Source: a marine bacterium B5-7
GTDB lineage: Bacteria > Pseudomonadota > Gammaproteobacteria > Arenicellales > CAJQKF01
Reading direction: 5' to 3'
Assembly (NCBI GenBank): GCA_021604525.1
Contig: BQJD01000009.1
Coordinates: forward strand, 62,001-126,000
DNA length: 64,000 nt
In this document: positions 9,099 through 17,481 of the stretch, piece by piece
How the letters are laid out: every line of letters starts with the position of its first letter
How positions within the stretch are numbered: position 1 is the first letter of the stretch
Position numbers and translations under genes: made by a program
The notes under the pieces: model-generated
Told to the model about the DNA's origin: nothing
Databases searched by the model: none
Seen by the model: the letters and a program-made list of their open reading frames with translations, nothing else

Positions 9099-9790
9099 GG
9101 CGCTCTCCTTACATGCCGATTTGCAAATCGTTCGAGCAACATGGTCGCAAGAGTGATAATCGTCGAGAAACCCAGATAGATCACGCCGACAACGATATAC
9201 ATAGTGAAAGGTTTGCCCGTGGTGCTGGTCGCTTGCTTGGCAACGAAAAGCATCTCGTTCAGACCGATGATCGAGATCAGTGCGGTATCCTTGATTAACG
9301 AGAGCATGTGATTGCCGAAGGGCGGCAGAGCGAGGCGCCACATTTCGGGTATACGCACATAGAATAATGTCTGAGTGTTTGACATTCCGAGTGCGCGGGC
9401 AGCCTCAATGCTACCGGGATTGACGCCGCTGAAGGCCCCCCTGAAGGTTTCGGTCGCGTACGATCCTACAACCAGCGCAATGGCGATTGTTCCCGCCCAA
9501 AAAGGTGGTATGTCCACAAAGCGTATGGAGGAGTCGAAAAGTTGGGCAATGGCGGTCAGAGTGACTGCCGATCCGAAATACATCAGTAGAACCACCAGAA
9601 TCTCTGGTGTCCCACGGAAAAACACCGTGTAAGTGTTCGCCAGTGATCGTGCGACGGCGTTGGAGGAGAGCTTTGCTGATGCCCCCAGTAAACCGAAGAT
9701 CACCATGAAAAACAATGAACAGACAAATACTTCAGCGACAGTTATAGACGCCCAGAAGTAGTCATCCCACCAACCGGTCATCGCGTCCAA
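9095..9790 (-). CDS. Polar amino acid ABC transporter permease, HisQ-like
   Basis: This 231-aa membrane protein has the His/Glu/Gln/Arg permease pattern: FFRGTPEILVVLLMYFG, a central GSYATETFRGAF segment, and the ATPase-contacting EAA loop SIEAARALGMSNTQ. The start is probably a TTG at 9790, eight bases after GGAGG; an ATG three codons further (9781) is too far from that RBS. It is stop/start-coupled to the HisM-like gene. Confidence 0.88.
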   Translation of the reverse strand: MDAMTGWWDDYFWASITVAEVFVCSLFFMVIFGLLGASAKLSSNAVARSLANTYTVFFRGTPEILVVLLMYFGSAVTLTAIAQLFDSSIRFVDIPPFWAGTIAIALVVGSYATETFRGAFSGVNPGSIEAARALGMSNTQTLFYVRIPEMWRLALPPFGNHMLSLIKDTALISIIGLNEMLFVAKQATSTTGKPFTMYIVVGVIYLGFSTIITLATMLLERFANRHVRRAP

Positions 9791-9878
9791 TTCGGTTGCC
9801 TCCGTTTTATCCGATCAGCATCCATTCTGTGGGGCGGACAGACATATAACTGCGCCCGTCCGCCCGTGTACAGGATTT

Positions 9879-10688
9879 TTATTCCTGGGCCCACGCGTCA
9901 TCATGAATCGGGAAGGGGAAAATCTTGAGGGCGTATTCCTCAAGTTTCCCTTCACGGTTCAATTGGCGTAATGCGGCACTGATCTTGTCACGCAATTCAT
10001 CATTACCTTTGCGTAGTCCTACGCCTACACCAGGACCAAAGTATTTAGGTTCGTTGATTGCCGGGCTGACGAACTCGTACTTGCCTTTACCGTCGCCACT
10101 CAAAAAGCTCAGGTGGGCTTTCATGGGATTCGTCATGATCATGTCCACACGACCATTTTTAAGATCGAGGTACATGGGTTCATTGCCATCGTACAGAGCA
10201 AGTTCCACATCTGGAAGATTGGCTTTAAACCATTCAAAGTACGTAGAAGCCCGCTCGACTCCAACTCTCAATCCTTTGAAATTCCCGGCTATCGGGTGAT
10301 CATCGGCATCGAACAGGTTCCAGTTCTTTCCAACGGGTCCGACCAGGCGGCCAATGGATACTCGGTAAGGCGATGAGAAGTCGATTTGTTCCATTCGTTT
10401 CTCAGTGATCGACATGGATGCGATAATCAGATCGAACTTGTTAGCCAAAAGAGCGGGAATCATGCCGTCCCATTCCTGACATACATATTCAAAATCCACG
10501 CCAATAATCTCTGAAACTCCCTTGGCTACATCCACGTCATAACCCGCAAGTTCACCTTCTGAAGTCTTGTAATTGAACGGAGCGTAAGTACATTCCATAC
10601 CAACGCGAAGGGTCTCGGCAACTGCCACATTCATGCCAAGGAGTGCTGTGGCCACTAACCCAAGCACTGAAACTTTCCAATTTTTCAT
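9879..10688 (-). CDS. Periplasmic amino acid-binding protein (LAO/octopine type)
   Basis: This 269-aa type-3 solute-binding protein begins with a signal peptide (MKNWKVSVLGLVATALLG to AVA). The mature part shows LRVGMECTYAPFNYKTSEGE, DVDVAKGVSEIIGV, WDGMIPALLANKFDLIIASM and RMEQIDFSSPY, the usual ligand-contacting regions of the lysine/arginine/ornithine, octopine and nopaline group. The start at 10688 directly precedes the signal peptide and follows GAGGTG. It is the first gene of the importer operon and faces the DauR-like regulator. Confidence 0.88.
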   Translation of the reverse strand: MKNWKVSVLGLVATALLGMNVAVAETLRVGMECTYAPFNYKTSEGELAGYDVDVAKGVSEIIGVDFEYVCQEWDGMIPALLANKFDLIIASMSITEKRMEQIDFSSPYRVSIGRLVGPVGKNWNLFDADDHPIAGNFKGLRVGVERASTYFEWFKANLPDVELALYDGNEPMYLDLKNGRVDMIMTNPMKAHLSFLSGDGKGKYEFVSPAINEPKYFGPGVGVGLRKGNDELRDKISAALRQLNREGKLEEYALKIFPFPIHDDAWAQE

Positions 10689-11063
10689 AGCCTTACACCT
10701 CATAATTTGTTTCGGTCTACTACATAACTGTGGGACTTGTGTGTGCAATCTACATGAAAATTCTTGCTCATTTGTACAGCCCAAATATAGACTACATTAT
10801 CCATATTAGACATGCTAGTCTTAATTTTGTGATCGAATTATCGGCCTGAATTCCATCGATAGTCATTGAACATTCGTGAACAGATGGGCAGGAATCCATT
10901 TTCTCAAGAATTTCTGGTAAGCAATGCGACTTATCCCGGGGTTCTGCTAAGGTGATCTGTATGGATGGCGAGATGCGGAACATGCGGTAGATCTTCCGTT
11001 TTATTCTCGCGACCACTAATCACAGCGCGGCATGTCATGCGCCGCATCAAAAGGAGATGACTT
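10689..11063. promoter_or_regulatory. Divergent control region between importer operon and DauR-like regulator
   Basis: This 375-base stretch without a gene separates two divergent transcription units and should hold both promoters. It contains an interrupted inverted repeat, AGACTA at 10789-10794 and TAGTCT at 10816-10821, 21 bases apart. This is a candidate operator for the adjacent regulator, but only the repeat is seen; the binding is inferred. Confidence 0.4.
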
Positions 11064-11774
11064 TTGACACGAAGTGCAAAAAAATCCTCTATCGTCAACA
11101 GGGTAAGCCTTGGGACTAACAACGACAGGACAGGTGTCCGGGAGGAGCTTTTACCGTTTGTTCCGCTATGCGATGCCATAGCAAAGTTGTTTGCCCCGTT
11201 TGCAGAAGTTGTTTTGCATGACCTCTCAAGTTCCACGGTGGTGCATATTTCCGGTAATTTTTCCAAACGGGAACTTGGAGATCCGTCCAATCTTTACGAG
11301 ATCGACTTCAAGCCATCGGATGTAGTTATCGGACCCTATGAGAAAACAAACTGGGACGGTCGACGGATCAAGTCCATAAGCGCGGTTCAAAGGACCGCGC
11401 AAGGTAACGCAATCGCCGTGATCTGCATCAATGTCGATAAGACAGATTTTGAAAGCATCATATTGACCCTACAAAATTTTGCGTCGATTCCAGCGGGTGC
11501 AGGCAAGCCGGAAAGTCTTTTTCGTGATGATTGGCACGAGCGCATAAATAACTACATCCAGCATTGGACCGGTTCGCGCGGATTGAATGTTTCTGACCTG
11601 ACACGTACACAGAAGAAAGAACTAATACGCGCATTGGCAGATAATGGTGCATTCAGTGGACGCAATGCGGCTAGCTACATCTCACGTCTGCTTGGCATGG
11701 GCAGGGCAACGGTATACAACTATCTGAATACGGGAGTGGTAATACAACCGGATCCAGATAAGAAGTCGCAATAA
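11064..11774 (+). CDS. YheO/DauR-type transcriptional regulator
   Basis: This 236-aa protein has an N-terminal YheO-like PAS domain (LFAPFAEVVLHDLSSSTVVH) and a C-terminal HTH of the DauR family (LTRTQKKELIRALADNGAF then ISRLLGMGRATVYNYL). DauR controls D-arginine utilisation in Pseudomonas, together with an OCD-family enzyme, which matches the OCD-like gene here. The start is a TTG at 11064 placed seven bases after AAGGAG. It probably controls the divergent amino-acid importer/OCD operon. Confidence 0.8.
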   Translation: MTRSAKKSSIVNRVSLGTNNDRTGVREELLPFVPLCDAIAKLFAPFAEVVLHDLSSSTVVHISGNFSKRELGDPSNLYEIDFKPSDVVIGPYEKTNWDGRRIKSISAVQRTAQGNAIAVICINVDKTDFESIILTLQNFASIPAGAGKPESLFRDDWHERINNYIQHWTGSRGLNVSDLTRTQKKELIRALADNGAFSGRNAASYISRLLGMGRATVYNYLNTGVVIQPDPDKKSQ

Positions 11775-11794
11775 GAATTACGTAATAAGAATTA
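11770..11794 (+). repeat. Tandem 14-base repeat at regulator stop
   Basis: The 11-mer AATAAGAATTA occurs twice, at 11770-11780 and 11784-11794, separated by cgt. It covers the stop codon of the DauR-like gene. It looks like a simple local duplication. Confidence 0.6.
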
Positions 11795-11811
11795 ATGGTT
11801 ACTTTAGTTGA

Positions 11812-12609
11812 ATGAGAGTTTTAGGTATGCCGTCAGCTTCCCGCCTTCCGAATGATGTCCGCAGTGTCGTCAGTTCAGTTATCGCCAATGCATCGCGTGT
11901 CGTACGTGATGAACTGAATCGAGTGAAGGTTATGATCAAGGAAGACGGATCACCCGTGACTTCCGTTGATCTTGCCGTAGAACTTTCCATACGTTCGCAG
12001 CTTGAGAAGGCTTTTCCTGACCATGGCATTTGTGGTGAGGAATGCGATCCACATAATCCTGATGCTCAATGGGTGTGGTTGATAGACCCGATTGACGGCA
12101 CACGGCAATTCGCTGCGGGTCTGCCTAATTACGGCATTCTCCTAACCCTGTGTGAGGACATAACACCGAGACTTGGAGTGATCTGTCAGCCGATTCTAGG
12201 TGATATATATCTCGGAATATCGGGAGAGGGCGCGTGGCTGAACGAGGTTCCAATCCGCACAGCAATCACGGAAAATATCGGCGACGCTATTGTCTGCTAC
12301 TCCGACCCCGATGCCTTTGACGAATCGACCCGGCCGGGTTTTGAGTCCTTGCGCCCGCTGTCGCGATGGAATGTATATGATGGCGGTTGCTTGAGCTTTG
12401 CTTCACTTGCCGCTGGCCAGATCGGTGTCAGCGTATGTGGTCCGAATCTCGACAATTACGATTTTTGCGCTCTGGTCCCGGTGGTAGAGGGAGCTGGCGG
12501 GATGATCACCAACTGGAATGGCAGACCGCTTGATCGTGAATCAAAAGGGCCGATTATCGCAAGCTGTTCCAGCACCCTTCATGCACGTGTGCTCGAGATA
12601 CTGCAGTAA
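11812..12609 (+). CDS. Inositol monophosphatase-family phosphatase, HisN-like
   Basis: This 265-aa protein has the metal-binding signature WLIDPIDGTRQF near residue 90, preceded by the GEE motif (HGICGEECD). The late region DNYDFCALVPVVEGAGG has the form of the HisN branch (histidinol-phosphate phosphatase) rather than CysQ or SuhB. It lies 37 bases behind the DauR-like gene on the same strand. It may supply histidinol phosphatase activity or dephosphorylate an intermediate of the neighbouring amino-acid pathway; the sequence does not decide. Confidence 0.75.
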   Translation: MRVLGMPSASRLPNDVRSVVSSVIANASRVVRDELNRVKVMIKEDGSPVTSVDLAVELSIRSQLEKAFPDHGICGEECDPHNPDAQWVWLIDPIDGTRQFAAGLPNYGILLTLCEDITPRLGVICQPILGDIYLGISGEGAWLNEVPIRTAITENIGDAIVCYSDPDAFDESTRPGFESLRPLSRWNVYDGGCLSFASLAAGQIGVSVCGPNLDNYDFCALVPVVEGAGGMITNWNGRPLDRESKGPIIASCSSTLHARVLEILQ

Positions 12610-12689
12610 CTTCTTTGACCCTCGCTTGATTGGTTTATTTTTATCTCATGGATTAAAGGACAACATGTATTCTGATCGATGCGATGTCA

Positions 12690-13943
12690 TTATTGCTTTG
12701 ATGCTGCTGCAACTGCCTCTACATCGGCCCAGACCCGAAGCAGGTTGCCGCTCCATATTTTTGCAATATCAGCTTCAGTATAACCGCGCCGTACCAATTC
12801 AAGCGTGATATTGAATGTCTGGCTGGCATCTTCCCATCCATCGACACCGCCACCGCCACCAAAGTCTGAACTGATTCCAACGTGATCAATGCCGATTTTG
12901 TTAACAACATAGTCCACGTGATCGATCAGGTCGCTGATATCGGCGTGAGGTGATGTACGAGTAATCTCCTTCCATTTGCTGAAGTAGGCACCGATGTTTT
13001 CTTTGGGCTGTGCGAAGAGGGCGCTGAAAATCCGATCGCCTTCGCTCCATATGTCGCCCTTGGGTAAGTTGAATTCCTCTGCCAATTCATTCAGGCGCTG
13101 CATTTTTTCATGAGGTGTTTCCTTCAGGTAGCTTCTGAACGCGACGATATGAACGACACCATTATTACTCTTAAGAGCCTTTAAAACTTCATCGTCGAGG
13201 TTGCGTGAATGAGGAAGCAGGTTATCGACAGCGGAATGGGATGCGATAACTGGAGCGCTGGAGTAGTTGATAATATCGAGTGCTGATTTCTTCGATGCAT
13301 GGGAGATATCAAGCATAATGCCAAGTTTATTGGCTTCACTAATCAGGTTGCGACCCGCATCACTGACACCGTTATGTATGGAAGCCGGTTCACCAGCTTT
13401 AGGATAATTGGAGTCAGCGAACAGGTTGTGCTTGTTATGGGTCAGTGAGATGTAACGTGCGCCCAGGTCATGGAAATCCTTCAGATATGCCTGGTCGTAC
13501 TCGAGCGGGTAGGCATTCTCAACTCCAATCATGGCAACTTTTTTGCCCGACCGCCAAATTCGTGTTACGTCAGCGGAGGACAGGGCGAGCTGAATTGTAT
13601 CGGGATTGATCTCCTCGGTCATCCGGTGAATCGCCCTGAATTTCTCAAGAGCTTTTTCATGGGCAGCTTTGCGTGCTTTGAGTGTGGCGTCACCCTGGCC
13701 GACATAGACAATGAAGAATCCCGCATCCAGTCCACCCTCATTCATCTTTGGCAGATCAACGGCAACTCCGTCAAGCCGCATTCCAGGATTTCGTTCTGTG
13801 GTGAAGTCCTTGGGATTGATATCTATGTGGGTATCGAGTGTAAGCGTTCGGGTATGAATCCCGCGCGCCGTATCCTCGATTGAATCAGCGAACGCCGAAC
13901 CAAAAGACGCGGCAAGAAGTATGGCGTAGAGTAAATTATTCAT
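12690..13943 (-). CDS. Secreted M19 (renal-type) dipeptidase
   Basis: This 417-aa zinc dipeptidase starts with a signal peptide (MNNLLYAILLAASFGSAFA). Metal ligands are visible in TLDTHIDIN, in the glutamate region IGVENAYPL, and in LDISHASKKS and VIASHSAVDNL. M19 enzymes cleave dipeptides, some with D-residues at the C-terminus, in the periplasm. The ATG at 13943 starts the signal peptide; one at 13961 would add six residues. Its presence next to an amino-acid importer and a D-arginine-type regulator suggests peptide-derived amino-acid supply. Confidence 0.85.
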   Translation of the reverse strand: MNNLLYAILLAASFGSAFADSIEDTARGIHTRTLTLDTHIDINPKDFTTERNPGMRLDGVAVDLPKMNEGGLDAGFFIVYVGQGDATLKARKAAHEKALEKFRAIHRMTEEINPDTIQLALSSADVTRIWRSGKKVAMIGVENAYPLEYDQAYLKDFHDLGARYISLTHNKHNLFADSNYPKAGEPASIHNGVSDAGRNLISEANKLGIMLDISHASKKSALDIINYSSAPVIASHSAVDNLLPHSRNLDDEVLKALKSNNGVVHIVAFRSYLKETPHEKMQRLNELAEEFNLPKGDIWSEGDRIFSALFAQPKENIGAYFSKWKEITRTSPHADISDLIDHVDYVVNKIGIDHVGISSDFGGGGGVDGWEDASQTFNITLELVRRGYTEADIAKIWSGNLLRVWADVEAVAAASKQ

Positions 13944-14156
13944 AGGCCCGATGTGTTGCATGGAATCCGCGTCGTCCAGAATTTGTAGTGCTTAACCATC
14001 TGACAATATCGAGGCGTTGATGTAACGCCCCTCGCAGGCTGGTAAAGCGGAACATGAGATCAAGCCACTTGGTATGCTTACCAGTGGTTTAAAATCATTC
14101 GGGCAGAATCAAATTGTTATACGTGTGATCAACTACACGTGGAAATAGCTAGCGCA

Positions 14157-14951
14157 TCAGCCTACGCCCAATGCGCTATGCAGGTTATCAACCACGCTGT
14201 CATCCAGTCTCAGGGCAGTGGCAAGATTACTCAGGTAACGGCGTTCTACATCTGTGTCGACTTCTATCGCAAGCAGGGAAGCGGCATACACTTGCGCGGC
14301 CACCTGTTTATTGGATACCGCGCGTACGATGTCGGCGGTCTCCATGGGTTGTCTAATCTGATCCGAGATGAATGCCTGTTCCTCGGGTGTCAAGCCGTCT
14401 TCCGACGCTTTGCCGATAATCCGACGAATCTCCTCTCTATCTCCTTGTCCATCAGCCTTGGCTGCATTGATCATTGCACGTACTGTTAATTCAGCGGCAG
14501 TTTGAACTTCATGCATTTCCTGATCATCCTGTGGTTGTCGTAACCCGGCCACCACCTGCTCGCTGTTGCTGAGTGAGTCTTTCCTGGCAGATAAAGCTTT
14601 CATGGCCAATCCGCCAAGCAGCGCCAATGCCGAGCCACCGACAGCTCCCTTGACTGAACCGCTACCGCCACCCAGCAGGGCACCGGCCAGTGCGCCCAAA
14701 CCGCCGGTAACCATGGGATTGTTAGTATTACCCGGGCCGCTTTGCATTGCTGAACCAGCCATCTTGCCAAGACTTCCGACAATATCGCCGATTGATCCTG
14801 AGAGATTGCCACCGCCTGGAACACCAAGAGATTCAAGTATTCCGCCGATACCGACCCCACCCTCCTGATTCAAGGAGTTTTCAATTCGCTTTCCACTTGA
14901 TGGGGTCATTCCTTGATTCAATACAGAGCCAAGTACATCTACAAAATTCAT
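14157..14951 (-). CDS. DUF533 family protein (TerB-like)
   Basis: This 264-aa protein combines a glycine-rich, low-complexity N-terminal half (GALAGALLGGGSGSVKGAVG, possibly membrane-associated) with a C-terminal TerB-like helical domain (AAELTVRAMINAAKADGQGD, MSAQ-like ETADIVRAV, YAASLLAIEVDTDVERRYL). DUF533 proteins such as E. coli YebE are of unknown function, some induced by envelope stress. The start at 14951 has GGAGAA upstream. It ends a minus-strand run and is not clearly linked to its neighbours. Confidence 0.8.
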   Translation of the reverse strand: MNFVDVLGSVLNQGMTPSSGKRIENSLNQEGGVGIGGILESLGVPGGGNLSGSIGDIVGSLGKMAGSAMQSGPGNTNNPMVTGGLGALAGALLGGGSGSVKGAVGGSALALLGGLAMKALSARKDSLSNSEQVVAGLRQPQDDQEMHEVQTAAELTVRAMINAAKADGQGDREEIRRIIGKASEDGLTPEEQAFISDQIRQPMETADIVRAVSNKQVAAQVYAASLLAIEVDTDVERRYLSNLATALRLDDSVVDNLHSALGVG

Positions 14952-15077
14952 GCTGGTTTCTCCACTTAATAATATGGGTAGTTGGCCCAAATAAATTTGG
15001 GTCGCAATACGGTGTATCGTCGTTGCCGGTGGTGAGAAAATCGACGCAGGATTTTTGTATATGATCCAGACTTTTCC

Positions 15078-15629
15078 TCAAGGATACAAGGACTGGCGTG
15101 TGAGGACGAAGTTCATCTGATCAGAGGTTTCTATTGTGTGGGCTCGGGCATCTCGAACCTGTTTAACTGCATCTACGGGTTTCATGCCAGATTCGATCAA
15201 CAGCCACGCAGCGACAAGCCCGGTACGACCCAACCCACCACGACAGTGCAGAACCATACTTTCGCCGCGATCAAGACGCTCGATGATGTTATTTCGATGA
15301 GCAGGCCACGACGATATAAACGAAGCGCTGGGTATGGATACATCGACGATAGGCAGATGCAGCCATTCGATACCGTAAGACCGGGTTCTATCACCCAGGT
15401 CCGGAACCTTGAGATATTGCAATTCATGGTCTTCGACCAACGTCACCAAGAGACACGCACCCCAGTTTTTAATTGCCTCAAGATCTGTATCGAGATGACG
15501 CTTCCACCTGCCGGTCCGGGCATTCGGGTCGCACTTGCCGGGACAGAAAGTCATACCAATCTGGCCACCCGACGGTAATGTTACTGAATCGATCTTAATT
15601 GGATGTGTCTGGCTGGTTCGAACAGACAT
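15078..15629 (-). CDS. Dual-specificity/tyrosine phosphatase (CDKN3-like)
   Basis: This 183-aa protein has the cysteine phosphatase loop VLHCRGGLGRTG (CX5R, around residue 132) and an upstream general-acid region with aspartates (LPIVDVSIPS). It resembles KAP/CDKN3-type phosphatases that occur in bacteria. It starts only nine bases behind the ADP-ribosylglycohydrolase stop, so both are in one transcript. The substrate is unknown; a role in removing phosphate from a (phospho)ADP-ribose-type modification is only a guess from context. Confidence 0.8.
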   Translation of the reverse strand: MSVRTSQTHPIKIDSVTLPSGGQIGMTFCPGKCDPNARTGRWKRHLDTDLEAIKNWGACLLVTLVEDHELQYLKVPDLGDRTRSYGIEWLHLPIVDVSIPSASFISSWPAHRNNIIERLDRGESMVLHCRGGLGRTGLVAAWLLIESGMKPVDAVKQVRDARAHTIETSDQMNFVLTRQSLYP

Positions 15630-15638
15630 ATTATTATC

Positions 15639-16580
15639 TCACTTCGAATATGACACGCTGATCGAGAACTGATGCAGATTCTCCGCCATCAATTGAATCT
15701 CCTCTGTCATGTGCAACGTAGAAAGCCACTCGTTGGGGATAGCCTCTTTGCCGTAATAGGCGCCAGCCAATTGTCCAAAGATCGCACCGGTGGTGTCCGC
15801 ATCGTCGCCAAGATTAACAGCGGCAAGTGCCCCGGATTTAAAATCATCCGTGGATGCAAATGCCCACAGTGATGCTTCGAGTGCGTCAACGACATATCCA
15901 CTGCCGCGAATATCCGGCGGTTGCTTGTCATGAAATGACCCGTTGGCAATAGACTCGATTGCAGGCGAAAGAGAATTTTTCATCCATCGGCCCTTGACAG
16001 GATGGAAGAGGGTGCTCAGCAGGTCTTGCTTCTCAACGCCTGCCAGCGCACCAAGTATAAGCCCTGAATAATATCGACAGGCATCGATGGCTTCCGCTGC
16101 AGCATGAGTCGTGCAAGACATCGAACCGGCGTATTCAATGGCTTGTTCAGGGACGGTTGCGAAGGCGAGCGGTATGGGTGCAAGCCGCATCAACGATCCG
16201 TTACCGCCCGTATGAGGATCGCTGGAGCCCGCGAAAGGATTATTGTTTTGCAAGTATTTATCAAGGGCATTTCGAACTGTAGTACCGATATCGAAGCAGC
16301 GGCCAGTACTACTGAGATATCCTTGTTTATACCAGCGCACGTAGCGGTCCATCTGATCTTTCGCATCAAAGTTTTCTTTTTCCAATAGGGATTCAACAAG
16401 GCACAATGCCATGGAGGTGTCATCGGTCCACTCTCCGGGTCGGAGCCCGAAAGGACCACCACCGATCATGTTATCGATCGGTACAAATGATCCAGGTTGT
16501 TTGAACTCAAGTGTCGTGCCAAGCGCATCGCCCACAGCCAGACCCAACAAGGCGCCTTGGTAACGACTGACAAGATCCAT
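15639..16580 (-). CDS. ADP-ribosylglycohydrolase family protein (DraG-like)
   Basis: This 313-aa protein carries the DraG fold: RYQGALLGLAVGDALG at the start, the first metal motif EWTDDTSMAL near residue 55, a HAAAEA segment, and the second metal motif NLGDDADTTGAIFGQLAG near residue 265. Such enzymes remove ADP-ribose from proteins or small molecules. I chose the ATG at 16580 because an upstream start at 16619 would run into the FecR-domain gene. No nitrogenase genes are near, so this is not DraG in the nitrogen-fixation sense. Confidence 0.85.
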   Translation of the reverse strand: MDLVSRYQGALLGLAVGDALGTTLEFKQPGSFVPIDNMIGGGPFGLRPGEWTDDTSMALCLVESLLEKENFDAKDQMDRYVRWYKQGYLSSTGRCFDIGTTVRNALDKYLQNNNPFAGSSDPHTGGNGSLMRLAPIPLAFATVPEQAIEYAGSMSCTTHAAAEAIDACRYYSGLILGALAGVEKQDLLSTLFHPVKGRWMKNSLSPAIESIANGSFHDKQPPDIRGSGYVVDALEASLWAFASTDDFKSGALAAVNLGDDADTTGAIFGQLAGAYYGKEAIPNEWLSTLHMTEEIQLMAENLHQFSISVSYSK

Positions 16581-16593
16581 TTTGAAACAGGTT

Positions 16594-17307
16594 CTAATAG
16601 CTATTACCCAACCCATCACTAACGAAAGGCGGTTTACGTCCTGTCAATGATTCGAGAAGAATCAGTTCATCATCCGTGTGATTAATAACCGGTGCCTGTT
16701 CCATATGCTTCGTTGCGCTATCAGGATAGAGGTAACGCGGAGATTCATGATGCCGGGTTTTAACCGTTTCCAGTTTCTCACCATTGACTGTGAAAAGATC
16801 GGCTGTGCCATAACAGATACACGCATAAGTACGCGTATCCTGAACATCAACATACAGCCCTGTGCCACGAATGCCGATACTGCCGTTGGCAGTTTCTACT
16901 GTTAGTTTGCCGCGTGCATGCACGGACAATAGTTTTCCTGTCAGGATACGCAGTATATGAATGACAGGGTTGGGGCTATCAACAGTGGACTTGTCTTCTG
17001 GCGCGTCAAGCTCAACACGACTTTCACTCCGCTGTAAAAATGCGCTACGACCAACGACATAAATTGCCCGTGCATCCGGCCCGGTCTCTATAGTGTCACC
17101 CAAAGATACGGAATCCCCTGCCGTTACAGGCTGGCCATTTACACGGACTACCCCATCCGCCTGGTGAATACCCTGAATGACAGGTGATTGAGCCATGGCG
17201 AAAAGTCGTTCCATTGGTGTCGCTGCAGAAACCAGACCTGCTGCAACCCGGGTCATGAAACGGCGTCGAGTGCTTGAGTATGGGAACTCATGAATAGTAC
17301 TGTGCAT
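16594..17307 (-). CDS. Tat-exported FecR-domain protein
   Basis: This 237-aa protein starts with a twin-arginine signal (STRRRFMTRVAAGLVSA), then a FecR-type beta domain (ADGVVRVNGQPVTAGDSVSLGD, GRSAFLQRSESRVEL, LLSVHARGKLTVETANGSIG IRGTG). FecR domains occur in sigma/anti-sigma signalling and in surface proteins with LysM or other repeats; here there is no membrane anchor and no ECF sigma factor nearby, so a periplasmic structural or sensory role is more likely. It ends 13 bases before the DraG-like start and probably heads that transcript. Confidence 0.75.
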   Translation of the reverse strand: MHSTIHEFPYSSTRRRFMTRVAAGLVSAATPMERLFAMAQSPVIQGIHQADGVVRVNGQPVTAGDSVSLGDTIETGPDARAIYVVGRSAFLQRSESRVELDAPEDKSTVDSPNPVIHILRILTGKLLSVHARGKLTVETANGSIGIRGTGLYVDVQDTRTYACICYGTADLFTVNGEKLETVKTRHHESPRYLYPDSATKHMEQAPVINHTDDELILLESLTGRKPPFVSDGLGNSY

Positions 17308-17423
17308 GAATAAATAATTCCTCTGGCATGTTGCCGGGATCATTGTCGACCAAAGATTTATGTATGGCAACCAATCCTTATCATTAAAGGACGATTGTCA
17401 GCCGACTATTGAATTGCATATTG

Positions 17424-17455
17424 GAAAAAATAGAGCCGCCCGCAGGCGGCTCTAT
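17424..17455 (-). terminator. Strong rho-independent terminator
   Basis: An 11-bp perfect stem (17430-17440 with 17445-17455, loop of four) is followed on the minus strand by a run of T (the A-run at 17425-17430 on the plus strand). It lies 27 bases behind the S74-domain gene and separates it from the FecR-domain gene. Confidence 0.85.
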
Positions 17456-17481
17456 GGACCGATAAGTTGTATTACCGGATA

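Noticed and set aside
4911-10688. Importer plus PLP and OCD enzymes as an ectoine (Ehu/Eut) utilisation cluster
   Set aside because: EutD, EutE and the EnuR regulator are missing, and the PLP enzyme is threonine-synthase-like, not threonine-dehydratase-like.
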